From Oscillospiraceae bacterium (GTDB lineage: Bacteria > Bacillota > Clostridia > Oscillospirales > Oscillospiraceae), in NCBI GenBank assembly GCA_017411265.1, contig JAFRDL010000126.1:1-35856 (forward strand): a DNA stretch of 35,856 bases. Reading direction: 5' to 3'. This document shows positions 1 to 7,829 of the stretch, in pieces. The translations under genes were made by a program, and so were the position numbers. The notes under the pieces are model-generated. The model was not told the DNA's origin. It did not search any database and saw only the letters and a program-made list of their open reading frames with translations. The first letter of the stretch is position 1, and every line of letters begins with the position of its first letter.

Positions 1-29
1 ACGAAACCGAAAAACAGGAGGTCATCGAT

Positions 30-1121
30 ATGAAACGCTCCGTTAAGCTTCTTTCTCTGCTCCTTGTTCTGGCCGTCGCCCTGGGCTTTGCCGGCTACGG
101 CGCATCCGGGAAAAGCGCCAGCACCGCCCCGGCGGCGGCGTACGGAAGCTACGCGTCTTATGACACCGCCTATTCCGAGGCCGCCGACTATGTGGCCGAG
201 GCTCCCATGGCACCCATGCCGGAGCCGGCCGCCGCTCCCGCCGAGGCGATGAGCACAGGGCTTTCCAATCAGAATCAGACGTCCTCCGCCGCCGATATGT
301 CGGAAAAGATCATCTACAACGCCGAGGTGACGCTGGAGACCACCGAGTTCGACGACGCCCTGGAAAAGATCGGCGCCCTGGTCCGTGAGCTGGGCGGCTA
401 CATAGAGAGCACCAGCGTCTCCGGCAGCAACTACTCCGCCATCTCCAAGGGAAACACCGGGGTGCGCAGCGCCTACTTCACCATCCGGATCCCCAGCGAG
501 AACTTCAGCCAGCTCACCGGCACTCTCTCCCAGCTGGGAAACGTCCCCAGTTCTCGGACCTATTCCCGGAACGTCACCAGGGAATACTACGATGTGCAGA
601 GCCGTCTGGACGCCTATCGCACCCAGGAAAAGTGCCTGCTGGAGATGCTCTCCATCGCCGAGACCGTGGAGGACATGCTCTCGATCCAGCGGGAGCTCAC
701 CGAGGTCCAATACCAGCTGGACTCCCTCACCGGCACGCTGCGCTACTATGACAACCAGGTGAGCTACTCCACCGTGGATCTCTCGGTGAAAGAGGTCCGG
801 GAGTACACGCCCGAGCCCACCATCAAGCTCACCTACTGGGAGCGGATGGCCCGCGGGTTCCGCACCTCCCTGAAGGAAACCGGAGAGTTCTTCACCGACC
901 TGTTCCTGTGGCTCGTCACCTCTCTCCCCTGGCTGGTGCCTCTGGCCGCCGTGATCTGGCTGGCGGTCCACCTGATCCGCCGCCGCATCCGCCGGAATCC
1001 GGAACGGGCGAAGGCCGCCGCGGAGCGCCGGGCCGCCCGGAAGGAAGCGCGCGAGCGCCGCAGGGCCGCCCGGAAGGGAAAGAAAGCCCGCTCCCCGTCC
1101 CCCGAAGAAAAGAACGAATAA
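30..1121 (+). CDS. DUF4349 domain membrane-anchored protein
   Basis: Predicted envelope protein of 363 residues. The ATG follows an AGGAGGT at 16-22 with 7-base spacing. Residues 1-22 form a basic, hydrophobic export signal. Residues about 90-320 match the DUF4349 pattern: a start like SEKIIYNAEVTLET, a central stretch with coiled-coil character (about 190-235), then a hydrophobic segment at about 288-316. The last 45 residues are very rich in Arg, Lys and Ala and should be cytoplasmic. Residues 25-85 are low-complexity Ala, Pro, Ser and Tyr. Most relatives I know begin as lipoproteins (LAGC), but here the expected cysteine is Tyr23 (TAC), so lipidation is not predicted. DUF4349 proteins have no established biochemical role. 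It ends at a strong terminator, so it is separate from the ribosomal operon that follows. Confidence 0.85.
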   Translation: MKRSVKLLSLLLVLAVALGFAGYGASGKSASTAPAAAYGSYASYDTAYSEAADYVAEAPMAPMPEPAAAPAEAMSTGLSNQNQTSSAADMSEKIIYNAEVTLETTEFDDALEKIGALVRELGGYIESTSVSGSNYSAISKGNTGVRSAYFTIRIPSENFSQLTGTLSQLGNVPSSRTYSRNVTREYYDVQSRLDAYRTQEKCLLEMLSIAETVEDMLSIQRELTEVQYQLDSLTGTLRYYDNQVSYSTVDLSVKEVREYTPEPTIKLTYWERMARGFRTSLKETGEFFTDLFLWLVTSLPWLVPLAAVIWLAVHLIRRRIRRNPERAKAAAERRAARKEARERRRAARKGKKARSPSPEEKNE

Positions 1122-1137
1122 GCGTCCTCCCTCCCCT

Positions 1138-1167
1138 GCCCCGCGGGTCTCCCGCGGGGCGTTTTCT
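1138..1167 (+). terminator. Intrinsic terminator after the DUF4349 gene
   Basis: Perfect 10-bp stem GCCCCGCGGG / CCCGCGGGGC with a 3-base loop, followed by GTTTTCT. It lies 17 bases after the DUF4349 stop codon. Confidence 0.85.
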
Positions 1168-1225
1168 CTGTCCGGAGAAACTGGAAAAAAGCACAAAAAA
1201 AGTGAAGATTTTTCTACATTTTTAC

Positions 1226-1254
1226 TTGACCCGGGCCGGCAGTTGTGTTAGACT
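1226..1254 (+). promoter_or_regulatory. Sigma-70/SigA-type promoter of the rpmG-secE-nusG-rplK-rplA operon
   Basis: TTGACC (1226-1231), 17-base spacer, TAGACT (1249-1254), with an extended -10 TG at 1246-1247. Transcription would start near 1260, leaving a leader of about 100 bases before rpmG. That leader contains an imperfect hairpin, GGCCGAGAG (1268-1276) with CTCTTCGGCC (1291-1300). Confidence 0.75.
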
Positions 1255-1359
1255 GTCTCTACCTGTCGGCCGAGAGGTTTATTTTTTGTGCTCTTCGGCC
1301 CATACAGGGAGGCATGCGCGTGAAACAGCGCGTAAATATGACAAGGAGGTGCCGAAAAA

Positions 1360-1524
1360 ATGGCGAAAGCAGGTTCGCGGATCAAGATCACCTTGAGATG
1401 CAGCGAGTGCAAGCAGCGGAACTACAACACCATGAAGAACAAGAAAAATTCTCCCGAGAAGATCGAGATGAACAAGTATTGCCCCTTCTGCCGCAAGCAC
1501 ACCAAACACGTGGAGACGAAGTAA
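1360..1524 (+). CDS. rpmG: 50S ribosomal protein L33
   Basis: A 54-residue ribosomal protein of the large subunit, too short to appear among longer open frames. The start ATG follows AAGGAGGT (1343-1350) with 9 bases between. The sequence begins [20 protein letters not shown], and two cysteine pairs, CSEC near residue 14 and CPFC near residue 41, form the zinc-ribbon version of L33. It is first in an operon with secE and nusG, which is the standard Firmicutes order. The secE start lies 15 bases after its stop. Confidence 0.95.
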   Translation: MAKAGSRIKITLRCSECKQRNYNTMKNKKNSPEKIEMNKYCPFCRKHTKHVETK

Positions 1525-1539
1525 CGCGGGAGGATAGAA

Positions 1540-1812
1540 ATGGCTAACGAAGAAAAAAAGCCCGTTGTCCCTCAGGCAAAGGGCGCGGCCGTCAAACGGA
1601 CGGACAAAAAGCCCGGCTTCTTCGCCCGTGTGAAGAAATGGTTCCGCGACATGAAGAGCGAGCTGAAAAAAGTCGTCTGGCCCACGCCGAAGCAGTTTAC
1701 CAAGAACACCGCCGTCGCTCTCGTAGTGATGTTTGCCGCGGCGATCGTTCTGTGGGGCTTTGATTCCCTGGCATCCGCCGCGATCAAGGCGCTGATCACA
1801 TTGGTGGGCTGA
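1540..1812 (+). CDS. secE: Preprotein translocase subunit SecE
   Basis: Small essential subunit of the SecYEG protein-export channel in the cytoplasmic membrane. It has 90 residues, with a charged, Lys-rich N-terminal tail. The family signature ELKKVVWPTPKQ sits at residues 41-52, followed by one membrane helix at about 57-78. The single-helix form is typical of Gram-positive bacteria; the E. coli protein has three helices. A GGGAGG ribosome binding site lies at 1528-1533. The stop codon is one base before the nusG start, so the two are probably translated together. Confidence 0.95.
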   Translation: MANEEKKPVVPQAKGAAVKRTDKKPGFFARVKKWFRDMKSELKKVVWPTPKQFTKNTAVALVVMFAAAIVLWGFDSLASAAIKALITLVG

Positions 1813-1813
1813 G

Positions 1814-2344
1814 ATGTCCGAAAACGCAAAATGGTATGTGGTCCACACATACTCCGGTTATGAGAATACCGTCGCCGAGTCCATCAAAAAGGCAGCGGAA
1901 AACCGGCAGATGCAGGATCTGATCCAGGACGTCAACATCCCCATGGAGACGGTGGTGGAACGCACCGAGTCCGGGGAGAGCAAGGAAGTGACCCGGAAGG
2001 TATTTCCCGGTTACGTGCTGGTGAAGATGATCCTCACCGACGAGAGCTGGCATCTGGTCCGCAACAGCCGCGGCTGCACCGGATTCGTGGGTTCCGACGG
2101 AAAGCCGGTCCCCCTCACCGAACAGGAGATCCTGGATCTCGGTGTGGAACGCCGGGAGATCTCCGTGGGCTTCGAGATTGGCGATACCGTCAAGATCGTG
2201 GACGGCCCGCTGGAGGGCTTCCTCGGCACGGTGGACGAGCTGGATCCCGAGGGGAACAGCGTCCGCCTGATCGTCTCCATGTTCGGCAGGGAGACGCCGA
2301 TCGAGCTGGAGCTTGACCAGGTCGAGTCGGTCAAAGAAGATTAA
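1814..2344 (+). CDS. nusG: Transcription termination/antitermination factor NusG
   Basis: NusG binds RNA polymerase and modulates pausing, termination and coupling to ribosomes. The protein has 176 residues, the normal length. The N-terminal NGN domain starts with KWYVVHTYSGYE, and GYVLVKMILTDESWHLVRN is its conserved core near residues 66-84. The C-terminal KOW domain (about 120-176) contains GDTVKIVDGPLEGFLG. The start lies one base after secE, with a GGTGGG upstream inside the secE end. It is the third gene of the operon that continues into rplK and rplA. Confidence 0.97.
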   Translation: MSENAKWYVVHTYSGYENTVAESIKKAAENRQMQDLIQDVNIPMETVVERTESGESKEVTRKVFPGYVLVKMILTDESWHLVRNSRGCTGFVGSDGKPVPLTEQEILDLGVERREISVGFEIGDTVKIVDGPLEGFLGTVDELDPEGNSVRLIVSMFGRETPIELELDQVESVKED

Positions 2345-2363
2345 TTGAAAGAGGTGCAATTCA

Positions 2364-2789
2364 ATGGCACAGAAAGTAGTCGGTTACGTCAGATTCCAGG
2401 TTCCCGCCGGCAAGGCCACCCCGGCGCCCCCCGTGGGCCCCGCCCTGGGCCAGTACGGCGTGAACATTTCCCAGTTCACCAAGGATTTCAATGAGCGCAC
2501 CAAGGGCGACATGGGCATGATGATCCCCGTGGTCATCACCGTGTACTCCGACCGCAGCTTCACCTTCATCACCAAGACCCCCCCGGCGGCCCTGCTGATC
2601 AAGAAGGCCTGCGGCATCGAGACCGCCTCCGGCGTGCCCCAGCGCGACAAGGTCGCCACCATCAGCAAGGAAGACGTCCGCAAGATCGCCGAGCAGAAGA
2701 TGCGCGATCTCAACTGCACGGACATCGAGGCCGCCATGAGCATGATCGCCGGCACCTGCCGCTCCATGGGCGTTGTTGTCGGAGACTGA
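2364..2789 (+). CDS. rplK: 50S ribosomal protein L11
   Basis: L11 forms the GTPase-associated centre of the large subunit and is needed for RelA-type stringent signalling. The 141-residue length is exactly typical. The N-terminal signature [20 protein letters not shown] is intact. The C-terminal 23S rRNA-binding domain contains [11 protein letters not shown] and ends near [15 protein letters not shown]. An AAAGAGGTG ribosome binding site lies 10-15 bases before the ATG. It is followed by rplA after a 59-base gap that may hold an L1 target site. Confidence 0.98.
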   Translation: MAQKVVGYVRFQVPAGKATPAPPVGPALGQYGVNISQFTKDFNERTKGDMGMMIPVVITVYSDRSFTFITKTPPAALLIKKACGIETASGVPQRDKVATISKEDVRKIAEQKMRDLNCTDIEAAMSMIAGTCRSMGVVVGD

Positions 2790-2799
2790 CGGTCCAAAC

Positions 2800-2829
2800 G
2801 TGGGAGGAAGTAACCTTCCGAAAAACCAC
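2800..2829 (+). promoter_or_regulatory. Possible L1-binding hairpin between rplK and rplA
   Basis: The intergenic RNA can fold as GTGG (2800-2803) with CCAC (2826-2829) enclosing GGAAG (2806-2810) with CTTCC (2815-2819) and a TAAC loop. The two helices are separated by an asymmetric internal loop (GA on one side, GAAAAA on the other). L1 proteins are known to repress their own operons through mRNA sites that mimic their 23S rRNA target. That this hairpin is such a site is inference from position and shape. Confidence 0.45.
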
Positions 2830-2848
2830 TATTTAGGAGGAAAATCAA

Positions 2849-3541
2849 GTGTTCAGAGGTAAGAATTATAAAGAGAGCGTCAAGCTCATCGATAAAAGCG
2901 TTCAGTACGAGCCCGCCGAGGCGTTTGACCTGGTCACCAAGACGTCTCGGGCCAAGTTCGACGAGACCGTCGAGCTCCATGTGAAGCTGGGCGTCGACTC
3001 CCGTCACGCCGACCAGCAGGTCCGCGGCGCCATCGTACTGCCCCACGGCACCGGCAAGACCCGCACCGTGCTGGTGTTCTGCAAGCCCGAGCGCGAGGAA
3101 GAGTGCAAGGCGGCCGGCGCCGATTACGTCGGCGGCATGGAGCTGGTGCAGAAGATCCAGGGTGAGAACTGGTTTGATTTCGACGTGGTCATCGCCAGCC
3201 CCGATATGATGGGCGTGGTGGGCCGTCTCGGCAAGATCCTGGGCCCCAAGGGCCTGATGCCCTCCCCCAAGGCGGGCACCGTGACCCCCAACCTGGTGCA
3301 GGCCATCAATGAGGTCAAGGCCGGTAAGATCGAGTATCGTCTGGACAAGACCAACATCATCCACTGCCCCATCGGCAAGGTCTCCTTCGGCCCCGAGAAG
3401 CTGCAGGACAACTACAACGCTCTGATGTCCGCCATCATCCGGGCCAAGCCCGCCGCGGCCAAGGGCCAGTATATCCGCAGCTGTGTCACCGCCACTACCA
3501 TGGGCCCTGGCATCAAGATCAACGCGCAGAAGCAGCTTTGA
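2849..3541 (+). CDS. rplA: 50S ribosomal protein L1
   Basis: L1 builds the mobile stalk next to the ribosomal E site and usually represses its own operon. It starts with GTG, placed 8 bases after a perfect AGGAGG at 2835-2840. The 230-residue length is normal. Conserved stretches include [20 protein letters not shown] near residue 33, [14 protein letters not shown] near 65, [16 protein letters not shown] near 130 and a C-terminal GPGIKIN. Unlike in many Firmicutes, rplJ and rplL do not follow: the transcript ends at a terminator and an unrelated protease gene comes next. Confidence 0.97.
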   Translation: MFRGKNYKESVKLIDKSVQYEPAEAFDLVTKTSRAKFDETVELHVKLGVDSRHADQQVRGAIVLPHGTGKTRTVLVFCKPEREEECKAAGADYVGGMELVQKIQGENWFDFDVVIASPDMMGVVGRLGKILGPKGLMPSPKAGTVTPNLVQAINEVKAGKIEYRLDKTNIIHCPIGKVSFGPEKLQDNYNALMSAIIRAKPAAAKGQYIRSCVTATTMGPGIKINAQKQL

Positions 3542-3557
3542 TCCATACGAAGCTTAA

Positions 3558-3588
3558 AACGCCGGACGATCGTCCGGCGTTTTTTTTG
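3558..3588 (+). terminator. Intrinsic terminator of the rplA operon
   Basis: Perfect palindrome AACGCCGGACGA/TCGTCCGGCGTT (3558-3581) running into eight T residues, 17 bases after the rplA stop. Confidence 0.92.
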
Positions 3589-3603
3589 ATTCGTTTACAA
3601 TTC

Positions 3604-3647
3604 TTTTATACTTTTTTCAGTTTCATTTAAGATTGACGGCGTACAAT
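3604..3647 (+). promoter_or_regulatory. Candidate response-regulator operator and -10 upstream of the HtrA gene
   Basis: Three related hexamers repeat every 11 bases: TTTTAT (3604-3609), TTTCAG (3615-3620) and TTTAAG (3626-3631). A TACAAT that could serve as -10 lies at 3642-3647, without a good -35. Repeats at one-helical-turn spacing over the -35 position are typical of OmpR/PhoB-family activators. CiaR sites (TTTAAG-N5-TTTAAG) before streptococcal htrA are the known comparison. The assignment here is inference. Confidence 0.4.
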
Positions 3648-3701
3648 GCATCCAGAAAACCGGAAAAAGGGTTTCCCTGTGAAATAAAAGGAGTGACCGA
3701 C

Positions 3702-5171
3702 ATGTACGAAGATCCCCATACCGACACCTCTCCGGAGACGACGGCCGAGCCCGCGGAGAGCTCGCCCGCTCCGGCAGCCGGCCCGCGGGAAGCGGCCCCG
3801 CCGGCGGAAGAAAAGAAGAAACGCAGCCGGTCCGACGGACGGATCGTCGCTCTGGCCCTGGCCTGCCTGGTCCTGGGCGGCTGTCTGGGCGTAGGCGGCA
3901 TGCTGCTGGCCTCCCGGGGCGCCCGGGCGGAGGCGCCCGTCACGGACAGCGTGACCCCTGCCCCCGAAAAGAGCACGGAAGCACCCGCCGCGGCAGCGGT
4001 CCCGGACCCCACCGAGGCTCCAACGGCGGTCCCGACCATGAAACAGACCGATCCCGATGAGAAAACGGAGGAAGCGAAGAGCGGCGCCGTTTTGCCCGCC
4101 GCGCCCGGTTCCGGTCAGCTTCTCACCGCAAAGGAGGTTTATGCGGACAATGTGAACTCCACCGTGGGCATCACGACCTCCATCACCACCAACTACTGGG
4201 GGTACCAGACCACCTCTGCCGCCTCCGGCTCGGGCTTCATCCTGACGGACGACGGGTACATCCTTACCAATTACCATGTGGTGGAGGATTCCAACTCCGT
4301 CACCGTCTCCACCTTCGACAACAAGAGCTATGACGCAAAGATCGTCGGCTACGACGAGAGCAACGACATCGCCGTGCTGAAGATCGACGCCGAGGGCCTG
4401 ACCCCCGTCATTCTGGGCGACTCCGACGCTCTCAGCGTGGGCGACACTGTGCTGGCCATCGGCAATCCTCTGGGAGAGCTCACCTTCAGCCTCACCCAGG
4501 GCATCGTGAGCGCCATTGGCCGGGAGGTCACCTTCTCCTCCGGCGTGACCATGGCGCTGATCCAGACCGACTGCGCCATCAACTCCGGCAACTCCGGCGG
4601 CGCGCTGTTCAACCTGTACGGCGAGGTGGTGGGCATCACCAACGCCAAGTACTCCGGCTCCTCCGGCAGTTCCGCTTCCGTGGACAACATCGGCTTTGCC
4701 ATCCCCATCAACCGGGTCAAGAATATCGTGGAAAGCATCATCCAGTCCGGTTATCTCGTCAAGCCCTACATCGGCGTCTCCGTGTCCACCGTCTCTCAGG
4801 AGCTGATCAACTACGGCATCCCTGAGGGCGCCGCGATCCGGGCCGTCAGCGAGGACTCCCCCGCCCAGGAGGCCGGACTCCGGGTCAACGACGTGATCAC
4901 CGCCGTGAACGGCAGGGAGATTGCCTCCAGCCACGAGCTGGTGACCGTGATCGCCCAGTGCAGACCCGGCGACACGCTGGAGCTCACGGTCTACCGCCAG
5001 GGAGAGAACGACCTTATCTCCATTGCCCTCACCGTGGGCGAGCAGCGGCAGGACGCCAATCCTCCCGCGCCCGCCGAGAGCGAAAAGAATACCCAGGATT
5101 CCCAGAACGGCGGATACGAAAGCTACGGCGGCGGTTTCCCCTTCGGCTTCGGATTCGGCGGCTGGGGCTGA
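3702..5171 (+). CDS. HtrA/DegP-type membrane-anchored serine protease with PDZ domain
   Basis: Envelope quality-control protease, 489 residues from the ATG at 3702. This start is chosen because AAAAGGAGTGA (3686-3696) precedes it; the frame stays open upstream to 3633 without a ribosome binding site. Order: acidic, Pro-rich cytoplasmic tail, one membrane helix (48-70), low-complexity linker, trypsin-like domain, PDZ domain (about 375-460), Gly/Phe-rich tail. The catalytic triad is visible: His192 (TNYHVVED), Asp222 (SNDIAVLKI) and Ser298 (NSGNSGGAL). Such proteases degrade misfolded exported proteins and are commonly under two-component control, which fits the 11-base repeats upstream. Whether it corresponds to HtrA, HtrB or YyxA of Bacillus cannot be told from sequence alone. 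Confidence 0.92.
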   Translation: MYEDPHTDTSPETTAEPAESSPAPAAGPREAAPPAEEKKKRSRSDGRIVALALACLVLGGCLGVGGMLLASRGARAEAPVTDSVTPAPEKSTEAPAAAAVPDPTEAPTAVPTMKQTDPDEKTEEAKSGAVLPAAPGSGQLLTAKEVYADNVNSTVGITTSITTNYWGYQTTSAASGSGFILTDDGYILTNYHVVEDSNSVTVSTFDNKSYDAKIVGYDESNDIAVLKIDAEGLTPVILGDSDALSVGDTVLAIGNPLGELTFSLTQGIVSAIGREVTFSSGVTMALIQTDCAINSGNSGGALFNLYGEVVGITNAKYSGSSGSSASVDNIGFAIPINRVKNIVESIIQSGYLVKPYIGVSVSTVSQELINYGIPEGAAIRAVSEDSPAQEAGLRVNDVITAVNGREIASSHELVTVIAQCRPGDTLELTVYRQGENDLISIALTVGEQRQDANPPAPAESEKNTQDSQNGGYESYGGGFPFGFGFGGWG

Positions 5172-5189
5172 TGCCCGGCGGCAAACAGG

Positions 5190-5218
5190 AAAAAAGAGCC
5201 TCTCAGAGGCTCTTTTTT
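5190..5218. terminator. Bidirectional terminator between convergent htrA-like and DUF3810 genes
   Basis: AAAAAAGAGCCTC and GAGGCTCTTTTTT form a hairpin with T-runs on both strands. It lies between two genes that point at each other, so it probably stops both. Confidence 0.88.
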
Positions 5219-5233
5219 CTGTTTGCGGATCCA

Positions 5234-6364
5234 TTATTCAGAGGCAGCAGGGAGATAGTACTCCACCAGCAGATCCACGCAGGCGTCGTAGCTCTTCATG
5301 CCCCGGTCATCCCCGTAGGTCTCCAGGAACACCTCGTACACCTTGTCGTGGACCTCCGCCACCTTTGTTTCATACTGTGCCCAGTAGGCGTTGTGCGCCG
5401 CCAGATCCCGGCGGACGTCTGCGTTCAGCGTGCCGGCGATTTCGCGCCACGCCTCATGGTCCGTCCCGTGGAGAGCGTTGCCCAGATAGATGTAGGCCAT
5501 CAGGGCGGCGGAGTATGTATACGCCGGGTCCCCGTCCTCCATACAGGCCAGGATCCCCACGAAGTTGGCCTCGTCCTCCCGGGCCACCCCCCGCTGATGG
5601 GCCAGCTCGTGGGCGATAGTGGCCGGGATCAGCGCCATGGGGCAGTCCACGTTCACGTTGGCCTCCGCCGTATAGGGGAAGAAAAAGCCCGTGGTGTTCG
5701 TCAGGCTCATGCAGCGGGAGAAGACCACGGGCTTGGCCCGGAGGTCCGGTCCGGCCAGCACCGGGAAGCTCTCCTCCGCGGCGTGGTACAGCGTCTCCGA
5801 ACGGTCAAAAAGCGCTGTGAGGTCCGCGGTGAACACGCCGTCCGCGTCCCGCTCCACCTGCGGGGAATACTCGTTGGCAAGATCGGCAAAATACGCCGTC
5901 ACCGTCTCCAGCTCCTCGGCGGAAACGGGGCGGTCCCGGAGGCCCGCCTGCTGGGAAAAGCGCCCGGCGTAATAGAACACCCCCCACCACAGGGAGAAAA
6001 GGCCGAAGAGCACCGATCCCATGGTGAGCAGCGAGACCGCCCAGCGGAAAAGGGCCGCGCCGCCGTGCCGACGTACAAGGCAGATCGAGCCCTGAACGAG
6101 AAAGCAGATCCCCATGAGGATCCACCCGGCGATGATCCACTCTGCCGCGGAAAACCGGACCAGGGAGAAGACTCTCCCTGCCCAGCGGTGCCAGGGGCGC
6201 ACCAGGGTCCGGCAAAGAAGGTCCATCCACGCCCGGTTTTCCCGGGTGGTGAAGTATACCCCCAGCCAGGCCAGGGACAGGATCAGCAGGGTATGCCGCA
6301 CGGGGCACAGGCGCCACCAGCGGCCGAGCCATGTTCTGTTTTTCTCACGCGTTTCCATGGCCAC
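5234..6364 (-). CDS. DUF3810 family membrane zinc metallopeptidase
   Basis: Predicted membrane protein of 376 residues. The N-terminal part has about three membrane helices (near 24-40, 73-93 and 105-130). The soluble part carries an HELAHQRG motif near residue 240, followed by EDEANFVG about ten residues later. This HExxH plus downstream glutamate pattern is that of a gluzincin-like zinc protease and matches DUF3810 proteins, whose substrate is not known. The first possible start is GTG at 6364, with AGG six bases upstream; an ATG two codons later (6358) is also possible. It follows mgtE on the same strand, but a terminator lies between them, so it may have its own promoter. Confidence 0.85.
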   Translation of the reverse strand: MAMETREKNRTWLGRWWRLCPVRHTLLILSLAWLGVYFTTRENRAWMDLLCRTLVRPWHRWAGRVFSLVRFSAAEWIIAGWILMGICFLVQGSICLVRRHGGAALFRWAVSLLTMGSVLFGLFSLWWGVFYYAGRFSQQAGLRDRPVSAEELETVTAYFADLANEYSPQVERDADGVFTADLTALFDRSETLYHAAEESFPVLAGPDLRAKPVVFSRCMSLTNTTGFFFPYTAEANVNVDCPMALIPATIAHELAHQRGVAREDEANFVGILACMEDGDPAYTYSAALMAYIYLGNALHGTDHEAWREIAGTLNADVRRDLAAHNAYWAQYETKVAEVHDKVYEVFLETYGDDRGMKSYDACVDLLVEYYLPAASE

Positions 6365-6410
6365 AGTGTACCTGAATCTCCCGAAAAGCGCAACCGGAAA
6401 TCCCCTCCAA

Positions 6411-6448
6411 ACAAAAGCGGCCCGCCGATACCGGCAGGCCGTTTTTTT
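6411..6448 (-). terminator. Terminator after mgtE
   Basis: On the minus strand, GGCCTGCCG pairs with CGGCGGGCC across a GTAT loop (one G-T pair), followed by GCTTTTGTTT. It begins immediately after the mgtE stop codon. A T-run on the plus strand means it could act in both directions. Confidence 0.8.
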
Positions 6449-6449
6449 G

Positions 6450-7823
6450 TTAAAAGAGCAGCGCCGTGGCGATGCCGAAGTACACCAGCAGGGACAGGGC
6501 GTCCACGATGGTGGTGATCAGCGGGCTGGCCATGACCGCGGGGTCAAAGCCGATCTTTCTTGCCAGCATGGGCAGGGAGCAGCCCACCACCTTGGCGATC
6601 ATCACGGTGATGGCCATGGTGACACAAACCACCGCCGCCACGATCACCGTCACGTCCGTGTTGCCCAGCAGCAGCCGGTCGATGAGCATGATCTTGGCGA
6701 AGCAGGCGGCCGCCAGGGTCACACCGCACATGACGGCGGTGCGGATCTCCTTCCAGATCACCCGGAGGATGTCCCGGAACTCCAGCTCCCGAAGGGAGAG
6801 GGCGCGAATGATGGATACGGATGCCTGGGACCCGGAGTTGCCGCCGGTATCCATCAGCATGGGAATGAAGGCGGTAAGGGCCACCTGGGCGGCCAGCGCG
6901 TTTTCAAAGCTGGTGATGATCATGCCCGTAAAGGTGGCGGAGATCATCAGCAGCAGCAGCCAGGGGATCCGGTGCTTGTAGAGATCCCAGGGATTGGAGC
7001 GGACATAGGTCTTCTCCATGGGGGTCACACCGCCCATGAGTTCCATATCCTCGGTGGTCTCCTCCTCCAGGACGTCCATGGCGTCGTCGAAGGTGACGAT
7101 ACCCACCATCCGACCGTCGTCGTCCACCACCGGCAGGGCCAGGAAGTTGTACCGGGAGAGCATCTGCGCCACCTGCTCCTGGTCGGCGCGGGTCTCCACG
7201 CTGATGACGTTGGTCTCCATCAGGCTGTCCACCGTGACGGAGTCGTTTTTCGCCAGCAGGAGATCCTTTACCGATACCGTGCCCAGCAGTCGGTCGTCCG
7301 CCGTGACATAGCAGGTGTAGATGGTCTCCTTGTCCACCGCGGAGCCGCGGATGCGGGTGAACGCCTCCCGGACGGTCATTTCCGGCCGGAGCGACACATA
7401 CTCCGTGGTCATCATGGCGCCGGCGGACTGCTCCGGATAGCGCAGAAGGGCGTTGATGTCCTTCCGCATGTCCGGATCCGCCGCGGCCAGGATCCGCTGG
7501 ACCACGCCGGCCGGCATATCCTCCACCAGATCCGCGGCGTCGTCCGCGTACATTTCGCTGATCACCTGACGGAGCTCTGCATCGGAAAAGCTGCGGATCA
7601 GCGTCTCCCGGCACTCGTTTTCCATCTCGGCAAAGCTTTCCGCCGCCAGGTCCCGGGGGAGCAGCCGGAAGAGGCGGGCCGTCTCATCCGGTTCGGTCTT
7701 TTCCAGGACCCATGCCACGTCCGCGGCGTTCATGGTGACGAGAACGTCACGGACGGAATTGTACTTCTTTTCCTCCAGCAGCTTCTGGAGGGTCCTTTCC
7801 ATGGTTACGGTCTTTTCGGCCAT
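6450..7823 (-). CDS. mgtE: Magnesium transporter/channel MgtE
   Basis: Mg2+-selective channel of the cytoplasmic membrane, 457 residues, normal for the family. An N-terminal superhelical regulatory domain covers about 1-130. The hallmark YPEQSAGAMMTTEYV opens the first CBS domain near residue 129, and a second CBS domain reaches about 260. Five membrane helices fill about 290-457, with a conserved core around PMLMDTGGNSGSQAS. In studied MgtE proteins the cytoplasmic domains close the pore when Mg2+ is plentiful. The ATG at 7823 is preceded by AGGAGG with 8 bases between. No M-box riboswitch is recognisable upstream; instead there is a translated-looking small frame and a switchable RNA structure (see 7830-7970). 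Confidence 0.96.
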   Translation of the reverse strand: MAEKTVTMERTLQKLLEEKKYNSVRDVLVTMNAADVAWVLEKTEPDETARLFRLLPRDLAAESFAEMENECRETLIRSFSDAELRQVISEMYADDAADLVEDMPAGVVQRILAAADPDMRKDINALLRYPEQSAGAMMTTEYVSLRPEMTVREAFTRIRGSAVDKETIYTCYVTADDRLLGTVSVKDLLLAKNDSVTVDSLMETNVISVETRADQEQVAQMLSRYNFLALPVVDDDGRMVGIVTFDDAMDVLEEETTEDMELMGGVTPMEKTYVRSNPWDLYKHRIPWLLLLMISATFTGMIITSFENALAAQVALTAFIPMLMDTGGNSGSQASVSIIRALSLRELEFRDILRVIWKEIRTAVMCGVTLAAACFAKIMLIDRLLLGNTDVTVIVAAVVCVTMAITVMIAKVVGCSLPMLARKIGFDPAVMASPLITTIVDALSLLVYFGIATALLF

Positions 7824-7829
7824 TGGTCA

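Noticed and set aside
1245..1547. A 100-codon frame overlapping rpmG
   Set aside because: It is rpmG read in another frame; L33 with both cysteine pairs is the real gene.
3627..5234. Long minus-strand open frame of over 500 codons opposite the HtrA-type gene
   Set aside because: It is the antisense shadow of a GC-rich gene: low-complexity translation rich in Gly, Asp, His and Val, no family match and no ribosome binding site.
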